Positions 48,656 to 58,554 of a stretch of 64,000 nucleotides of DNA are shown piece after piece. A program made the position numbers and the translations under genes. The notes under the pieces were generated by a model. That model saw only the letters and a list, made by a program, of their open reading frames with translations. It searched no databases and was not told where the DNA came from. Origin of the DNA: RGIG1681 sp964646345 (GTDB taxonomy: Bacteria > Bacillota > Clostridia > Christensenellales > UBA1242); assembly GCA_964646345.1 (NCBI GenBank), contig CAZYDU010000003.1:1-64000 (forward strand), read 5' to 3'. Each line of letters starts with the position of its first letter. Positions within the stretch are counted from its first letter, which is position 1.

Positions 48656-51064
48656 TTTTACTATAATATTCAAAATTTTCTTTGGAACATAAATTGTTTT
48701 AACAATATTACCTTCTAAATATTTTGAAATTTCGTCACTTGATTTTGCAATATCAATAATCTGTTCTTGGGTTGCATCAGCTGGAACTAATATAACTCCA
48801 CGCATTTTTCCGTTAACTTGAACAGGTATTTCAATCTCGTTTAAGACCAGTGCTTTTTCGTCAGCGACTGGCCAATTTTCGCCTTCGATATTTTTTCCGT
48901 AACCCATTGTTTCAAATAACTCATTTGCAATATGTGGTGCAAATGGGCTTATTAATAACAAAAGTTTTTTGTATTCGTCATTTGTTAATTTGTTTGCTTT
49001 GTAAATTTCATTAACTAAAATCATGATTGCTGAAATTGCAGTGTTAAACTTGGTGTTATCAATATCATAAGTAACTTTTTTGATGGTTGAGTTTAAAATA
49101 AATTTAAGTTCTTCAGTCTCGCCATGACCATTAACCAATTCTTGCAAATTCCAAATACGAGTTAAAAGTTTGTTGCAAGCTTTCAAACCTTCTTCAGACC
49201 AAGTTGCTTTTTCAGAATACTCGCCAATAAAGCTCATCCAAACACGGAGTGAATCTGCACCATATCTATCAATCATTATTCTTGGGTCAATGCCATTGCC
49301 TGCAGATTTACTCATTTTTTTGCCATCAGCACCCAAAATTAAACCTTGAGAAATTCTCTTTTTGAAAGGTTCGTCAACTGGAACAAGACCTAAATCATAA
49401 AGCACTTTTACCCAAAATCTTGCGTACAATAAATGTCTTGTTGTGTGTTCATTTCCACCATTATACAAAGTTACTGGAAGCCAAGCCTTGAGTGCTTCTT
49501 TGCTAGCAAACTCTTTGTCGTTGTGTGGGTCGCAATATCTTAAGAAATACCACGATGAACCAGCCCAGCCTGGCATTGTATCGGTTTCACGTTTTGCTTT
49601 TCCACCGCAACAAGGACAAGTTGTGTTTACCCAATCAGAAATAAGTGAAAGTGGACTTTCGCCATCTTTTGTTGGTTCATAAGAATCAACTTTTGGAAGT
49701 ACTATTGGTAAATTTTCTTCTTTTTCTGGTTGCCAACCGCACTTTTCACAGAAAATCATAGGTATTGGTTCGCCCCAATATCTTTGACGTGAGAAAATCC
49801 AATCACGCATTTTGAAATTAAGTTTCTTTCTAGCCACGCCCATTTTTACAAGTTTATCTGTGATTGCAACTTTGGCTTGTTCAACAGTTAGACCTGTAAA
49901 TTCTTCAGAATTGATAAGCTTAATTCCTTTTCCAAGATAATCAAATTTTTCAAGAGCTTTTTCTTGAGTATCGCCTTCGATTACTTGAATTTTTGGAATA
50001 CCGAACTTATCAGCAAACTCATAATCTCTTTGGTCGTGAGTTGGAACAGCCATAACAGCACCCGTACCATAACCAACCAAAACAAAGTCGCCAATATAAA
50101 CATCAACTTCTCTGCCGTTTACAGGGTTAATAGCAGTTATACCTTCAAGTTTGCAACCTGACTTATCTTTATTCATTTCAGTTCTGTCAAACTCACTCTT
50201 CTTAGCTGTGTCTTTTCTATATTTTTCAACTTCGTCCCAGTTCTTAATTTTATCTTTCAAACTATCAACAATTTTATTTTCTGGTGCTAAAACCATAAAG
50301 GTTATACCATAAATTGTTTCTATACAAGTTGTAAAAATAGAGAATTTGCCACCTTGTTTGATTTCAAAATCAACTTCTACACCCTCACTTTTTCCAATCC
50401 AATTAAGTTGGCTTAATTTGATATGGTCAAGATATTCGGTTTTGTTTAAATCATCTGCGAGACGTTCGCCATATTTGGTCATTTTCAAAACCCATTGAGC
50501 TTTTGCTTTTTGAGTTGTTTCAGCATGACATTGACAGCAAGTTCCGTCTTCAACTTCTTCATTAGCCAAAACTCCGCAATTTGGACACCAGTTGACAGTT
50601 GTTTCTTGCTTTTCTGCTAAACCCTTTTTATAGAATTGTATAAATTGCCATTGTGTCCATTTATAATAACTTTCATCGCAAGAGTTAATGGTTCTATCCC
50701 AATCAAATGAAAGACCAATGCCTTTTAATTGAGAATGGAAAGTTGCAATATTTCTAGCAACAATTTCCTGTGGAAGTTTGTGCTCACGAATAGCGGTTCT
50801 TTCAGCTTCAAGACCAAAGGCATCAGTTCCAAAAGGAAACATTACATTTTTACCACAGAGTCGTTCTTTTCTTGCAAAAGCATCAATCGCTGTGTAACTT
50901 CTGCAATGACCAAGATGCAAACCAATACCGCTTGGATAAGGAAACTCTATTAAAATATATTCATTTTCCTTGCCAGGTTCATGATTCTTTACACTATAAG
51001 TATGGTCATCTTCCCAAATTTTTTGCCATTTCTTTTCTATCTTTAGTGGATTATAATGTAACAT
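48653..51064 (-). CDS. leuS: Leucyl-tRNA synthetase
   Basis: An 803-aa class I synthetase. HIGH-type motif in PYPSGIGLHLGHCRSY, a zinc-ribbon region with CPNCGV..CCQCH, the editing domain (about 220-420), the KMSKS motif in GADGKKMSKSAGNG, and the anticodon-binding C-terminal part. Size is as expected. AAGGAG lies 7 nt before ATG. The spacer to the next gene is only 74 nt, too short for a T-box, so tRNA-dependent control of this kind is absent. Confidence 0.97.
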   Translation of the reverse strand: MLHYNPLKIEKKWQKIWEDDHTYSVKNHEPGKENEYILIEFPYPSGIGLHLGHCRSYTAIDAFARKERLCGKNVMFPFGTDAFGLEAERTAIREHKLPQEIVARNIATFHSQLKGIGLSFDWDRTINSCDESYYKWTQWQFIQFYKKGLAEKQETTVNWCPNCGVLANEEVEDGTCCQCHAETTQKAKAQWVLKMTKYGERLADDLNKTEYLDHIKLSQLNWIGKSEGVEVDFEIKQGGKFSIFTTCIETIYGITFMVLAPENKIVDSLKDKIKNWDEVEKYRKDTAKKSEFDRTEMNKDKSGCKLEGITAINPVNGREVDVYIGDFVLVGYGTGAVMAVPTHDQRDYEFADKFGIPKIQVIEGDTQEKALEKFDYLGKGIKLINSEEFTGLTVEQAKVAITDKLVKMGVARKKLNFKMRDWIFSRQRYWGEPIPMIFCEKCGWQPEKEENLPIVLPKVDSYEPTKDGESPLSLISDWVNTTCPCCGGKAKRETDTMPGWAGSSWYFLRYCDPHNDKEFASKEALKAWLPVTLYNGGNEHTTRHLLYARFWVKVLYDLGLVPVDEPFKKRISQGLILGADGKKMSKSAGNGIDPRIMIDRYGADSLRVWMSFIGEYSEKATWSEEGLKACNKLLTRIWNLQELVNGHGETEELKFILNSTIKKVTYDIDNTKFNTAISAIMILVNEIYKANKLTNDEYKKLLLLISPFAPHIANELFETMGYGKNIEGENWPVADEKALVLNEIEIPVQVNGKMRGVILVPADATQEQIIDIAKSSDEISKYLEGNIVKTIYVPKKILNIIVK

Positions 51065-51092
51065 AAACGTTCTCCTTTAATTTAATGCGTTT

Positions 51093-51121
51093 ATAATAAC
51101 ACTTTTTTCTCGATTTAACAA
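51093..51121 (-). promoter_or_regulatory. leuS promoter
   Basis: Minus strand TTGTTA (51116-51121), 17-nt spacer, TATTAT (51093-51098). Confidence 0.6.
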
Positions 51122-51138
51122 TGATTTTTTAATATTTT

Positions 51139-52353
51139 TTAATTTTCCCTTTTTACAATTACTCCACGAGTTGGATTATATTTATTTTCTCTAATCAATT
51201 TTCTTTGCACAAGTTCGCCTTTTTGATTATAGTAATTTAGATAACCCCTTGATGTAAAACCATCTTTTGAATAACTTATTCGTTTTTCTTCGCCAATGTT
51301 TAAATTATAATCTCCAAATTTTAAATAATCTTTTTCAATTATATCTGGCTCTGCTGATATTATTGATAACTTTTCACTTTGCCTTGTGATTTTGTATTTG
51401 TTCTTTAATCCAAAAATTTTTATTTTGCATGTGTCATTTTCACTGCTGGTTGTGATTATTATTTTTCCACCAGAGTTATTTCGCACTTTTAAGTCTGAAG
51501 AACCGAAACTTACCATTGCATCAAAACTTGGCTCAACATAAGACACTGGCAAACTGTGACTTGTTGATTCTATTATTTCTAAATCCGAAAGCAAACAAGC
51601 ATTGAAAAGTGTTGTTGAAACTTGGCATACACCACCACCATATCCAATAGCAAATGTTCCATTTGATATTATTTTGGCTTGCTTATAGCCAGTTGATTCA
51701 TTTCTTTCGCCCGTAATTTTATTAAAACTAAAAATTTCCCCTTCTTCTATAACTAATCCATCAAGGGACTTAAGTGCAAGCTTTATATTATTTTTTCTCT
51801 CGGCTGAACTAGATGAAAAATTTGTCGAGAAACAACTTTTTTCACAAAACAATTCACTAGCGCTTTTTTTATTTTTATAATCTAAAATTTCCAACTTTAC
51901 ATTTATGTCTTTTATATTTTGTTTTACCTGTAAAAAAATGTCACTATAAAACTTTGTACGATTAATATTAACCCCGTTGTTGCCTTTACAAAATTTAAGC
52001 TTGCATTTGTTGGGTATCACAAAAACTCCATCTTCGGTTTCTTGCATATCAAATTTTTGAGAAAGTCTTTCATAAATCTCAATTACTTCAGGAAAAATAT
52101 AATTAACAATTTCTTCTATTGAAAAATTCATTTTCTCAAGTTTCGAAATTATGTTTACATTGTGATAATTTTCTTTTTGTGTTTTGCTAAAAATTAACTT
52201 AAAATCGCTATCTTTATAATTATAAGTTTTATCATTATATAAAAATGTATAACTATATTGGCTATTTTCAGCATAAGCATTTTGTTTGCTAAGGTTAGGA
52301 AAATTACATAAACAAAATAAAAAGAGCATGAAAATTATTTTTAAATTTTTCAT
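51139..52353 (-). CDS. VanW-family exported protein
   Basis: A 404-aa exported protein with an N-terminal signal segment (MKNLKIIFMLFLFCLCNFPNL) and the VanW domain: FSFNKITGERNESTGYKQAKIISNGTFAIGYGGGVCQVSTTLFNACLLS and SHSLPVSYVEPSFDAMV. The C-terminal part (YYNQKGELVQRKLIRENKYNPTRGVIV) resembles a G5-like end. Molecular role unknown; it is not evidence of vancomycin resistance. The frame opens at TTG 52395, but ATG 52353 suits the signal peptide. No ribosome-binding site is close; TTGATA (52384-52389), 18-nt spacer and AATATT (52360-52365) place a possible promoter 6 nt before the ATG. Confidence 0.82.
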   Translation of the reverse strand: MKNLKIIFMLFLFCLCNFPNLSKQNAYAENSQYSYTFLYNDKTYNYKDSDFKLIFSKTQKENYHNVNIISKLEKMNFSIEEIVNYIFPEVIEIYERLSQKFDMQETEDGVFVIPNKCKLKFCKGNNGVNINRTKFYSDIFLQVKQNIKDINVKLEILDYKNKKSASELFCEKSCFSTNFSSSSAERKNNIKLALKSLDGLVIEEGEIFSFNKITGERNESTGYKQAKIISNGTFAIGYGGGVCQVSTTLFNACLLSDLEIIESTSHSLPVSYVEPSFDAMVSFGSSDLKVRNNSGGKIIITTSSENDTCKIKIFGLKNKYKITRQSEKLSIISAEPDIIEKDYLKFGDYNLNIGEEKRISYSKDGFTSRGYLNYYNQKGELVQRKLIRENKYNPTRGVIVKREN

Positions 52354-52450
52354 ACTCTTAATATTTGCTAATTTGTCATATTTTATCAAAAACAATATTT
52401 TGATATTAAAATGATAGAAATTGTAAAACTAATTAAAGAAATAGTAATCA

Positions 52451-53845
52451 TTAATCATCTAAATAAAATCCACGTTTTGAATTTATCATCTTTTTCATAA
52501 CAAGCAAGAGTTCTTTTTTGTTATTCTTCCTTGGATTTAAAACTGCCCATTCAAGCAAACTATCAAGCAAAACGTCAATATTTTCAATATTAATTTGTGG
52601 GCAATTTTTTATTACATCATCGCCATTTATTTCCAAATCTCTAAGTTCAAATGGAGTTTTTTCTTTAATCATTTGATTGTAAGTATTTCTCAAAATTTCA
52701 GCTGACCTGTTTTTTTTGCCATAACCAGTTGTTTCATTATAAATAACGGTTTTTATTTCAATTATATTTTCAATAACAACTCTATTGTTAAAAATAAATT
52801 TTCTAACTGTGTTTTTTGGAGCAAGACAATATTTATTAAAATCGTAACCCAAAATAGTTCTGATTACATTTTCAACAACATGTTTTGGATAACCCAAACC
52901 ATTTATGCCCAAGTTTTTTTCAACAATAACTCTAACAAAATCTTTTGAACCAAAAATACTTTTTGATTCTTCAATTACTTTTACTTTTGCCGAATCATGC
53001 AACAAAACAGCTAGACGAATGCTTGGAGAAGAATTTTTTAAAGTATTTAAAATATGGTCGTAAATTTTTTCGCCTTTCTTGTCACAAACTTTAGATTTTT
53101 GAATATCTGCCATTGCTGGTAATATTTCATTCCAAACACCAAGTTCCCCAATTAAAACCATGGCTCTAAAATGTGCATCTTTTGTATACAATAAATCAGG
53201 ATAAATTTGGTCAGCTGTTAAAAGTTTTTCAAACTCATTTTTTAATCTAAATTTAGACATATAATGAATTTTGTATGCATTTTGTTTTGCATAAAACCAT
53301 TCTTCTTCCGGAATAGTTAACCCTAAGCTACAAGCAAATCTAACAAATCTCAAAATTCTTTCAGGGTCATCATTAAATACAATTTTTGGAACTTTTACTG
53401 TTGTGATTTTTTTATCCTTCAAATCTTCAATACCACCCAATGGGTCAATAAATGATGAATTTTGAATATCATAGTAAATTGCATTAATTCTAAAATCACG
53501 GCGTCTTGCATCTTCTTCTAGCTGGTCAATAAATTCAATAGATGTTGGGCTGTGAGATTCATCTTCATAAATTTCACGTCTAAAGGTAGCGTATTCATAT
53601 CTACGTTTACCACTTATTTCCATAACACCAAATTTTTCATTTAAAGAAGATACACTAAATTTTGTACCGTCAAGCATTTCTCTCAATTCATCAGGTTTAA
53701 CTGAAGAACAAAGGTCAATATCATCTCTAATTAAGCTTTGTATTCCTAAATAAGAATCTCTAACATAACCACCAACAATATAAAGTGGTTTATTATTATC
53801 TCTAAAGATTTCAGAAAGTTCTTTAAGTTCTGCTGAAATTTTCAT
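52451..53845 (-). CDS. cca: CCA tRNA nucleotidyltransferase
   Basis: A 464-aa class II nucleotidyltransferase that adds CCA to tRNA 3' ends or poly(A) to RNA. The head motif YIVGGYVRDSYLG..RDDIDLC holds the metal-binding D-x-D; RRDFRINAIYYDI and the arm regions follow. A C-terminal HD-like motif (LAVLLHDSAKV) is present. It is on the long side for a CCA enzyme; whether it adds C, A or both is not visible. AAGGAG lies 7 nt before ATG. Confidence 0.93.
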   Translation of the reverse strand: MKISAELKELSEIFRDNNKPLYIVGGYVRDSYLGIQSLIRDDIDLCSSVKPDELREMLDGTKFSVSSLNEKFGVMEISGKRRYEYATFRREIYEDESHSPTSIEFIDQLEEDARRRDFRINAIYYDIQNSSFIDPLGGIEDLKDKKITTVKVPKIVFNDDPERILRFVRFACSLGLTIPEEEWFYAKQNAYKIHYMSKFRLKNEFEKLLTADQIYPDLLYTKDAHFRAMVLIGELGVWNEILPAMADIQKSKVCDKKGEKIYDHILNTLKNSSPSIRLAVLLHDSAKVKVIEESKSIFGSKDFVRVIVEKNLGINGLGYPKHVVENVIRTILGYDFNKYCLAPKNTVRKFIFNNRVVIENIIEIKTVIYNETTGYGKKNRSAEILRNTYNQMIKEKTPFELRDLEINGDDVIKNCPQINIENIDVLLDSLLEWAVLNPRKNNKKELLLVMKKMINSKRGFYLDD

Positions 53846-53877
53846 TTTATTCTCCTTAGATTACATTTTACTACATA

Positions 53878-53905
53878 ATATTAACACAAAAACTAAGTTT
53901 ATCAA
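53878..53905 (-). promoter_or_regulatory. Candidate cca promoter
   Basis: Minus strand TTGATA (53900-53905), 16-nt spacer, TAATAT (53878-53883). Confidence 0.4.
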
Positions 53906-53980
53906 ACCATTTTTTATTATCAAACGTAATTTTTTTGTAAATTATTACATATTTTTAATTTATTTATAAACACTAAAAGT

Positions 53981-54658
53981 ATGAAAAAACTAATTTTATG
54001 TTTTTGTGGTTTTATGTTATTGTTTTTTGTTTCTTGCAAAAATATACCTATTCAAGATAATCCACCCGATTTAGAAAATCAAGTTGCACACGAATTAATG
54101 ATAAGAGATAAAAATTACTCAGATGAAACACTAAAAGCAATGTCGGTTATTATTCGAACTAATTTATCTATTAATTCACCTACTAAAAGCAATTTTGGGG
54201 CTAGTGAAAAATATTTAAAGTTAACAAATCAAACAAAAGGACAAGTTTTAAAAAATAATCAAAATAATATTGTTGAAATTTCATTTGAAAATTCGGATAA
54301 TTATAAATGGCAAAAATCAATTAAAAAAAGTGAGATTTTAAAATACGCTTTAAAAAATAATATTTCGCTTACAACTCTATCGAAAATTAATCCAGACATA
54401 AAAGACGGAGTTGTTATGGGCTTAGAAATTGGCAATAAATACTTTAATTATGAAGAATTAGCAAAAGAATTTAATCTTGAATCAAATATTATAGAAAATA
54501 TCACACAAAATAAAAATGAAATTATATTAAGCGGAAAAAATAAGGGATTTAATGGATATTTTAATATAGAAAAATGCGAACAATTATCAAATAATAATTA
54601 TTTTTATCAGGATATTTTAGGGTATTTTTTCGAGAATTTAACAGTTATTAAAAATTAA
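53981..54658 (+). CDS. Lipoprotein with degenerate SpoIID-like domain
   Basis: A 225-aa protein with a lipoprotein signal (LCFCGFMLLFFVSCKN: hydrophobic core and FVSC lipobox, Cys at about 19). After it, ELMIRDKNYSDETLKAMSVIIRTNLSI follows the SpoIID pattern of 'EALKAQAVAARTY', and the C-terminus (YFYQDILGYFFENLTV) matches the SpoIID 'EILxHYY' end. The hallmark GHGVGMSQYGA is not conserved, so if it is a SpoIID relative it is reduced and may not activate peptidoglycan hydrolases. No ribosome-binding site; function uncertain. Confidence 0.5.
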   Translation: MKKLILCFCGFMLLFFVSCKNIPIQDNPPDLENQVAHELMIRDKNYSDETLKAMSVIIRTNLSINSPTKSNFGASEKYLKLTNQTKGQVLKNNQNNIVEISFENSDNYKWQKSIKKSEILKYALKNNISLTTLSKINPDIKDGVVMGLEIGNKYFNYEELAKEFNLESNIIENITQNKNEIILSGKNKGFNGYFNIEKCEQLSNNNYFYQDILGYFFENLTVIKN

Positions 54659-54821
54659 TGTTAAAAAATGTTAAAAATTAACAAAAAAATCTTAAAAAAT
54701 TAGAGTTATTATTAACAATGTTTTCTTTAATTTATAAGCATTTAGGCGACTTATTAACATATTAACAAAGCTTATTATTAATATAATTCTTAAAAAATAT
54801 AAATTATCTTGTTAAAAATCA

Positions 54822-54862
54822 AAAAATAAAAAATCTCCTAAGTTTATTTTCTTAAGAGATTT
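54822..54862 (-). terminator. Terminator of the ABC exporter operon
   Basis: AAATCTCTTAAG pairs with CTTAGGAGATTT (one G-U pair) followed by TTTTTT on the minus strand. The rest of the spacer 54659-54866 is plain AT-rich DNA. Confidence 0.75.
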
Positions 54863-54866
54863 ATTT

Positions 54867-56690
54867 TTATGAATTAGAACTTTCAAACTGACTATTATAT
54901 AAATTAGCATAAAAGCCTTTCTTTTTTAATAATTCAGAGTGATTTCCCTGTTCAATTATTTGACCTTTATTCATGACGAGAATAACATCTGCTGATGTAA
55001 TTGTTGAAAGCCTGTGAGCAACAACAAAACTTGTTCTTCCAGCCATAATTCTATCAAAAGCTTCTTGAACACTTTTTTCTGTTCTAGTGTCAATATTAGA
55101 TGTAGCTTCGTCTAAAATAAGCATTGGTGGTTTTAATAGCATTACACGGGCAATACAAATAAGTTGTTTTTCGCCTTGTGATAAGTTGCTACCACCTTCA
55201 ATAATTTCAGTATCATATTTTTTTGGTAATTTTTCAATATAATCATGAATACCTGCCATTTTGGCTGCTTCAATAATGTCATTTAGTGAAGCATTTGGGT
55301 TTCCATAGGCAATATTTTCACGAATTGTTGAACTAAATAGCCAAGTATCTTGCAATACCATGCCGTATTTATTACGTAAACTGCTTCTTGTTATTTCTTT
55401 TATAGGTGTGTCACTAACTGTGATATATCCTGAGTTTACATCATAAAATCTCATCAAAAGATTGATGATTGTTGATTTTCCACAGCCGGTTGGACCAACA
55501 ATCGCAATTTTTTGACCTTGTTTAACTGATAAGTTTAGATTTTGTATAAGTGAAGTTTTTGGAATATATGAGAAATTAACGTTTTTTATTTCAATTTCGC
55601 CAGTACAATTAAGTAAGTCTGGCAAGAGCTCATCACTTGGTTCATCACGTTCTTCGAGTATTGAAAATACACGGTTTGAAGCTGCGAAAGCTGCTTGAAT
55701 ATCTGATATTTGCTCAGATATATCGGCAAAAGGTTCGCCAAAGCTATTTGCATAAGAAAGGAATGTTGTGATAATTCCGACTTGTATTTCCCCACGCAAT
55801 GCTAATATACAACCAAATAGACCAACTGCACCATAAGTTATACCATTGATAAATCTTGTTGTTGGTGCGGTTAAAGTGCTATAAAATAATGCTTGAGTTG
55901 ATGTTTTTGCATATTCATTGTTTAAAGTTTTAAAACTTTCAATACTTTTTTCTTCATGGTTGAAAGCTTTAACAACTCTTTCCCCACCAATATATTCTTC
56001 AAGGTAACCAGACATTTCGCCTTGTTTTTCCATTTCTTTTTTGATATATTTTCGGGATTTTTTTACAATTATAGTTGAAGTTACTAAACTTAGTGGCGTT
56101 ATAATTAATATTACTAATGATAAATGAACATTCATAACAAACATTGCTATAAGCGTTCCAATAATTGTTCCAATACCGCTAATTGCAGTGGCAAGACCTT
56201 CCAAAAAACCATCAGTCATAACATCAATGTCATTAATCATACGAGAAATTAAGTCGCCATGTGATGTTGTATCGATAAAACTTATAGGAACTTTTTGGAA
56301 TTTTTCAAATAAAAGGTCACGTATTCGATAAGTTCCCATGTAGTTATATTTTGCTAAAAATACTTGTTGTAAAAAGTTAGAAATTGCGGAAACTATTGAA
56401 ATTCCAGCAATAATTGCGATATTTTTATAAAGTTCTGCGAAATTTACATTACCTTCAGAGATGATGCAGTTTATTGCATATCCTGTGTAAATAGGATTAA
56501 AAACAACGCAAAATGTGTAAATAATATCCAAAATTACGGCAAAATATAAGTAAAAACGGTAATCTCTTGCATAATGGAATACTTTTTTTATTGTTGCAAA
56601 AGCACCTTTTTTCTTTGATAATTTATTTTTTAATTTTTCAGATTGTTTATCACGCAATTCATTTGAAGACAGTCGTTTATAATCGCTCAT
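54867..56690 (-). CDS. ABC exporter subunit (canonical ATPase site)
   Basis: A 607-aa type IV ABC transporter half: six hydrophobic segments in the N-terminal 320 residues, then the nucleotide-binding domain with Walker A VGPTGCGKST, signature LSQGEKQ, and Walker B LILDEATSNID with the catalytic Glu. With the next upstream gene it forms a heterodimeric exporter. Substrate unknown. Its ATG overlaps the upstream stop (TAATG), and AAGGAG lies 8 nt upstream. Confidence 0.93.
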   Translation of the reverse strand: MSDYKRLSSNELRDKQSEKLKNKLSKKKGAFATIKKVFHYARDYRFYLYFAVILDIIYTFCVVFNPIYTGYAINCIISEGNVNFAELYKNIAIIAGISIVSAISNFLQQVFLAKYNYMGTYRIRDLLFEKFQKVPISFIDTTSHGDLISRMINDIDVMTDGFLEGLATAISGIGTIIGTLIAMFVMNVHLSLVILIITPLSLVTSTIIVKKSRKYIKKEMEKQGEMSGYLEEYIGGERVVKAFNHEEKSIESFKTLNNEYAKTSTQALFYSTLTAPTTRFINGITYGAVGLFGCILALRGEIQVGIITTFLSYANSFGEPFADISEQISDIQAAFAASNRVFSILEERDEPSDELLPDLLNCTGEIEIKNVNFSYIPKTSLIQNLNLSVKQGQKIAIVGPTGCGKSTIINLLMRFYDVNSGYITVSDTPIKEITRSSLRNKYGMVLQDTWLFSSTIRENIAYGNPNASLNDIIEAAKMAGIHDYIEKLPKKYDTEIIEGGSNLSQGEKQLICIARVMLLKPPMLILDEATSNIDTRTEKSVQEAFDRIMAGRTSFVVAHRLSTITSADVILVMNKGQIIEQGNHSELLKKKGFYANLYNSQFESSNS

Positions 56691-58441
56691 TATCTTGACT
56701 CCTTTTTATTTTGTGAATAATGTATTTCTTGATAAACATTGCATCTTTCAAGAAGTTCGGCATGAGTACCAATATCAACAATGTCACCATTATTGATAAC
56801 GATAATTTTATTTGCGTCACGAATTGAGTTTGTTCTTTGTGTTACAATAAAGGTTGTTGCGTTTGCTAGTGATAATCTAATTGATTTTCTAAGTTTTGCA
56901 TCAGTAGCAAAGTCTAACGCACTTGATGCGTCATCTAAAATAATAATATGTGGGTTGCCTACTAATGCTCTTGCAATAGTTAACCTTTGTCTTTGACCAC
57001 CAGAAAAATTTGTTCCACCTTTGTTTACGTGGTGTTCCAAAAATTCAGGATAATCTTTAACAAAATCATATGCTTGTGCAATTTTTAAAGCTTTAATAAT
57101 TTCTTCATCACTTGCATCAGGTTTTCTCCAGCACATATTTGATTTTATTGTACCTTCAAATAGTGTTGGATTTTGTGGAACTAGTCCTATAATGTTTCTT
57201 AAATCTTCAAGAGAATATTTTTTTACATTTATATCATTAACTAATATTTCTCCACTTGTGGCATCGTAAAACCTTGGAATAAGGTTAATAATTGAACTTT
57301 TTCCGCTTCCAGTACCACCGATTATACCAATAATATCTCCTGGTTCTGCGGTAAAACTTAAACCATTTACCGCATTTTTAACTTCTGAATAAGAAAAGTT
57401 AACATTTTTAAATTCAACTTTTCCTAAGTTAACATTTTCAAAATCAACTTTAGTTGGGTTTGCTGGGTCTTTGACTGAATTTTTAATAATCATTAATTCA
57501 TTAACACGTTCACTTGATGCATTCATTCTTGTAACTATTGTGATTAAGTTTGCAAGTGTTACAATACAAGCTGAAATCGTGCCAAAATAATCAATAAAGG
57601 CAATAAGTTTTCCTTGAGAAAGTTCGCCGATATTAACTTCAATCCCACCAAAATAGAATAATGCAATAACCGCAAAGTTTACGACTAAAGAAATTAGTGG
57701 AATTAACGAACTATTCCAAACACCGTGTTTTAATTGAGTTTGAATTAAATCATAGTTTGAATTTTTAAATTTTTCTGTTTCAGATGTTTGTTTATTAAAC
57801 GCTCTTACAACTCTAACACCAGTTAGATTTTCACGTGTAATACTTGTTGTTTTGTCAAGTTTTGCTTTAATGTTAACAAGTAATGGCTTTAATTTGCCCA
57901 TTATTTTCCAAACTATAAATATTAATATAGGAATAATAACTATAAATATTAAGCTTAATTTAACATTTATAAATAATGACATTATTAATGAACCGATAAT
58001 TAGCACTGGTGTTCGCATGATTGTTCTTAGGATTGAGCCAATACCTACTTGGATATTTCTTACATCGTTAACAGTTCTATTTAATAATGTTGTTGTTGAA
58101 AATTTATCAAGTTCTGAATGTGAAAGTGAGTTAATGTGTCCAAAAACATCGTCACGGATATCTCGACCAACACCGCGAGATGCAATGGCGGCACATTTTT
58201 GACCGATAATTGCAAAAAAGAAACCAACAATATTCAAAATCAGAATAAGGACACCATATTTAATTATATAGTTTTTATCGTTATGTGAAATTCCTACGTC
58301 AATAATTTGTGCCATAATAAAAGGAACGAAAAGTTCTGTTAACGTTTCGATACATTTGCAAAATGGTGCAAAAAATGCCTGGAATTTGTAATTTTTCAAA
58401 TAACTAAAATATCTAAATTCTTTTTTTGTTTTGTTTTTCAT
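56690..58441 (-). CDS. ABC exporter subunit (degenerate ATPase site)
   Basis: A 583-aa partner half-transporter: six membrane segments, then Walker A IGGTGSGKSS, signature FSGGQRQ, and Walker B IIILDDASSALD, where the catalytic Glu is Asp. This asymmetry is typical of heterodimeric exporters such as BmrCD and TM287/288, in which one site is non-hydrolytic. First gene of the operon; no clear ribosome-binding site is near its ATG. Confidence 0.93.
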   Translation of the reverse strand: MKNKTKKEFRYFSYLKNYKFQAFFAPFCKCIETLTELFVPFIMAQIIDVGISHNDKNYIIKYGVLILILNIVGFFFAIIGQKCAAIASRGVGRDIRDDVFGHINSLSHSELDKFSTTTLLNRTVNDVRNIQVGIGSILRTIMRTPVLIIGSLIMSLFINVKLSLIFIVIIPILIFIVWKIMGKLKPLLVNIKAKLDKTTSITRENLTGVRVVRAFNKQTSETEKFKNSNYDLIQTQLKHGVWNSSLIPLISLVVNFAVIALFYFGGIEVNIGELSQGKLIAFIDYFGTISACIVTLANLITIVTRMNASSERVNELMIIKNSVKDPANPTKVDFENVNLGKVEFKNVNFSYSEVKNAVNGLSFTAEPGDIIGIIGGTGSGKSSIINLIPRFYDATSGEILVNDINVKKYSLEDLRNIIGLVPQNPTLFEGTIKSNMCWRKPDASDEEIIKALKIAQAYDFVKDYPEFLEHHVNKGGTNFSGGQRQRLTIARALVGNPHIIILDDASSALDFATDAKLRKSIRLSLANATTFIVTQRTNSIRDANKIIVINNGDIVDIGTHAELLERCNVYQEIHYSQNKKESR

Positions 58442-58455
58442 TTTAATTTAAACCG

Positions 58456-58484
58456 TTGTAAAATTTTTTATATTATTGTATAAT
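58456..58484 (+). promoter_or_regulatory. Promoter of the GT4 gene, overlapping the ABC promoter
   Basis: TTGTAA (58456-58461), 17-nt spacer, TATAAT (58479-58484). Confidence 0.65.
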
Positions 58485-58490
58485 AAGCAT

Positions 58491-58519
58491 ATTATAAGAT
58501 AAATAAAATTTTCAGTCAA
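58491..58519 (-). promoter_or_regulatory. Promoter of the ABC exporter operon, overlapping the GT4 promoter
   Basis: Minus strand TTGACT (58514-58519), 17-nt spacer, TATAAT (58491-58496). Its -10 box lies 6 nt from that of the plus-strand promoter. Confidence 0.75.
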
Positions 58520-58554
58520 ACAAAAAGGAGTTGAAATTTTAAACAAAATACAAA

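Noticed and set aside
51065..51138. T-box riboswitch before leuS.
   Set aside because: Only 74 nt of spacer, with a promoter close to the gene; there is no room for a T-box.
51139..52353. VanW as a sign of vancomycin resistance.
   Set aside because: VanW-domain proteins are common in Bacillota without van genes, and no vanA/vanB-type ligase or vanH/vanX is present.
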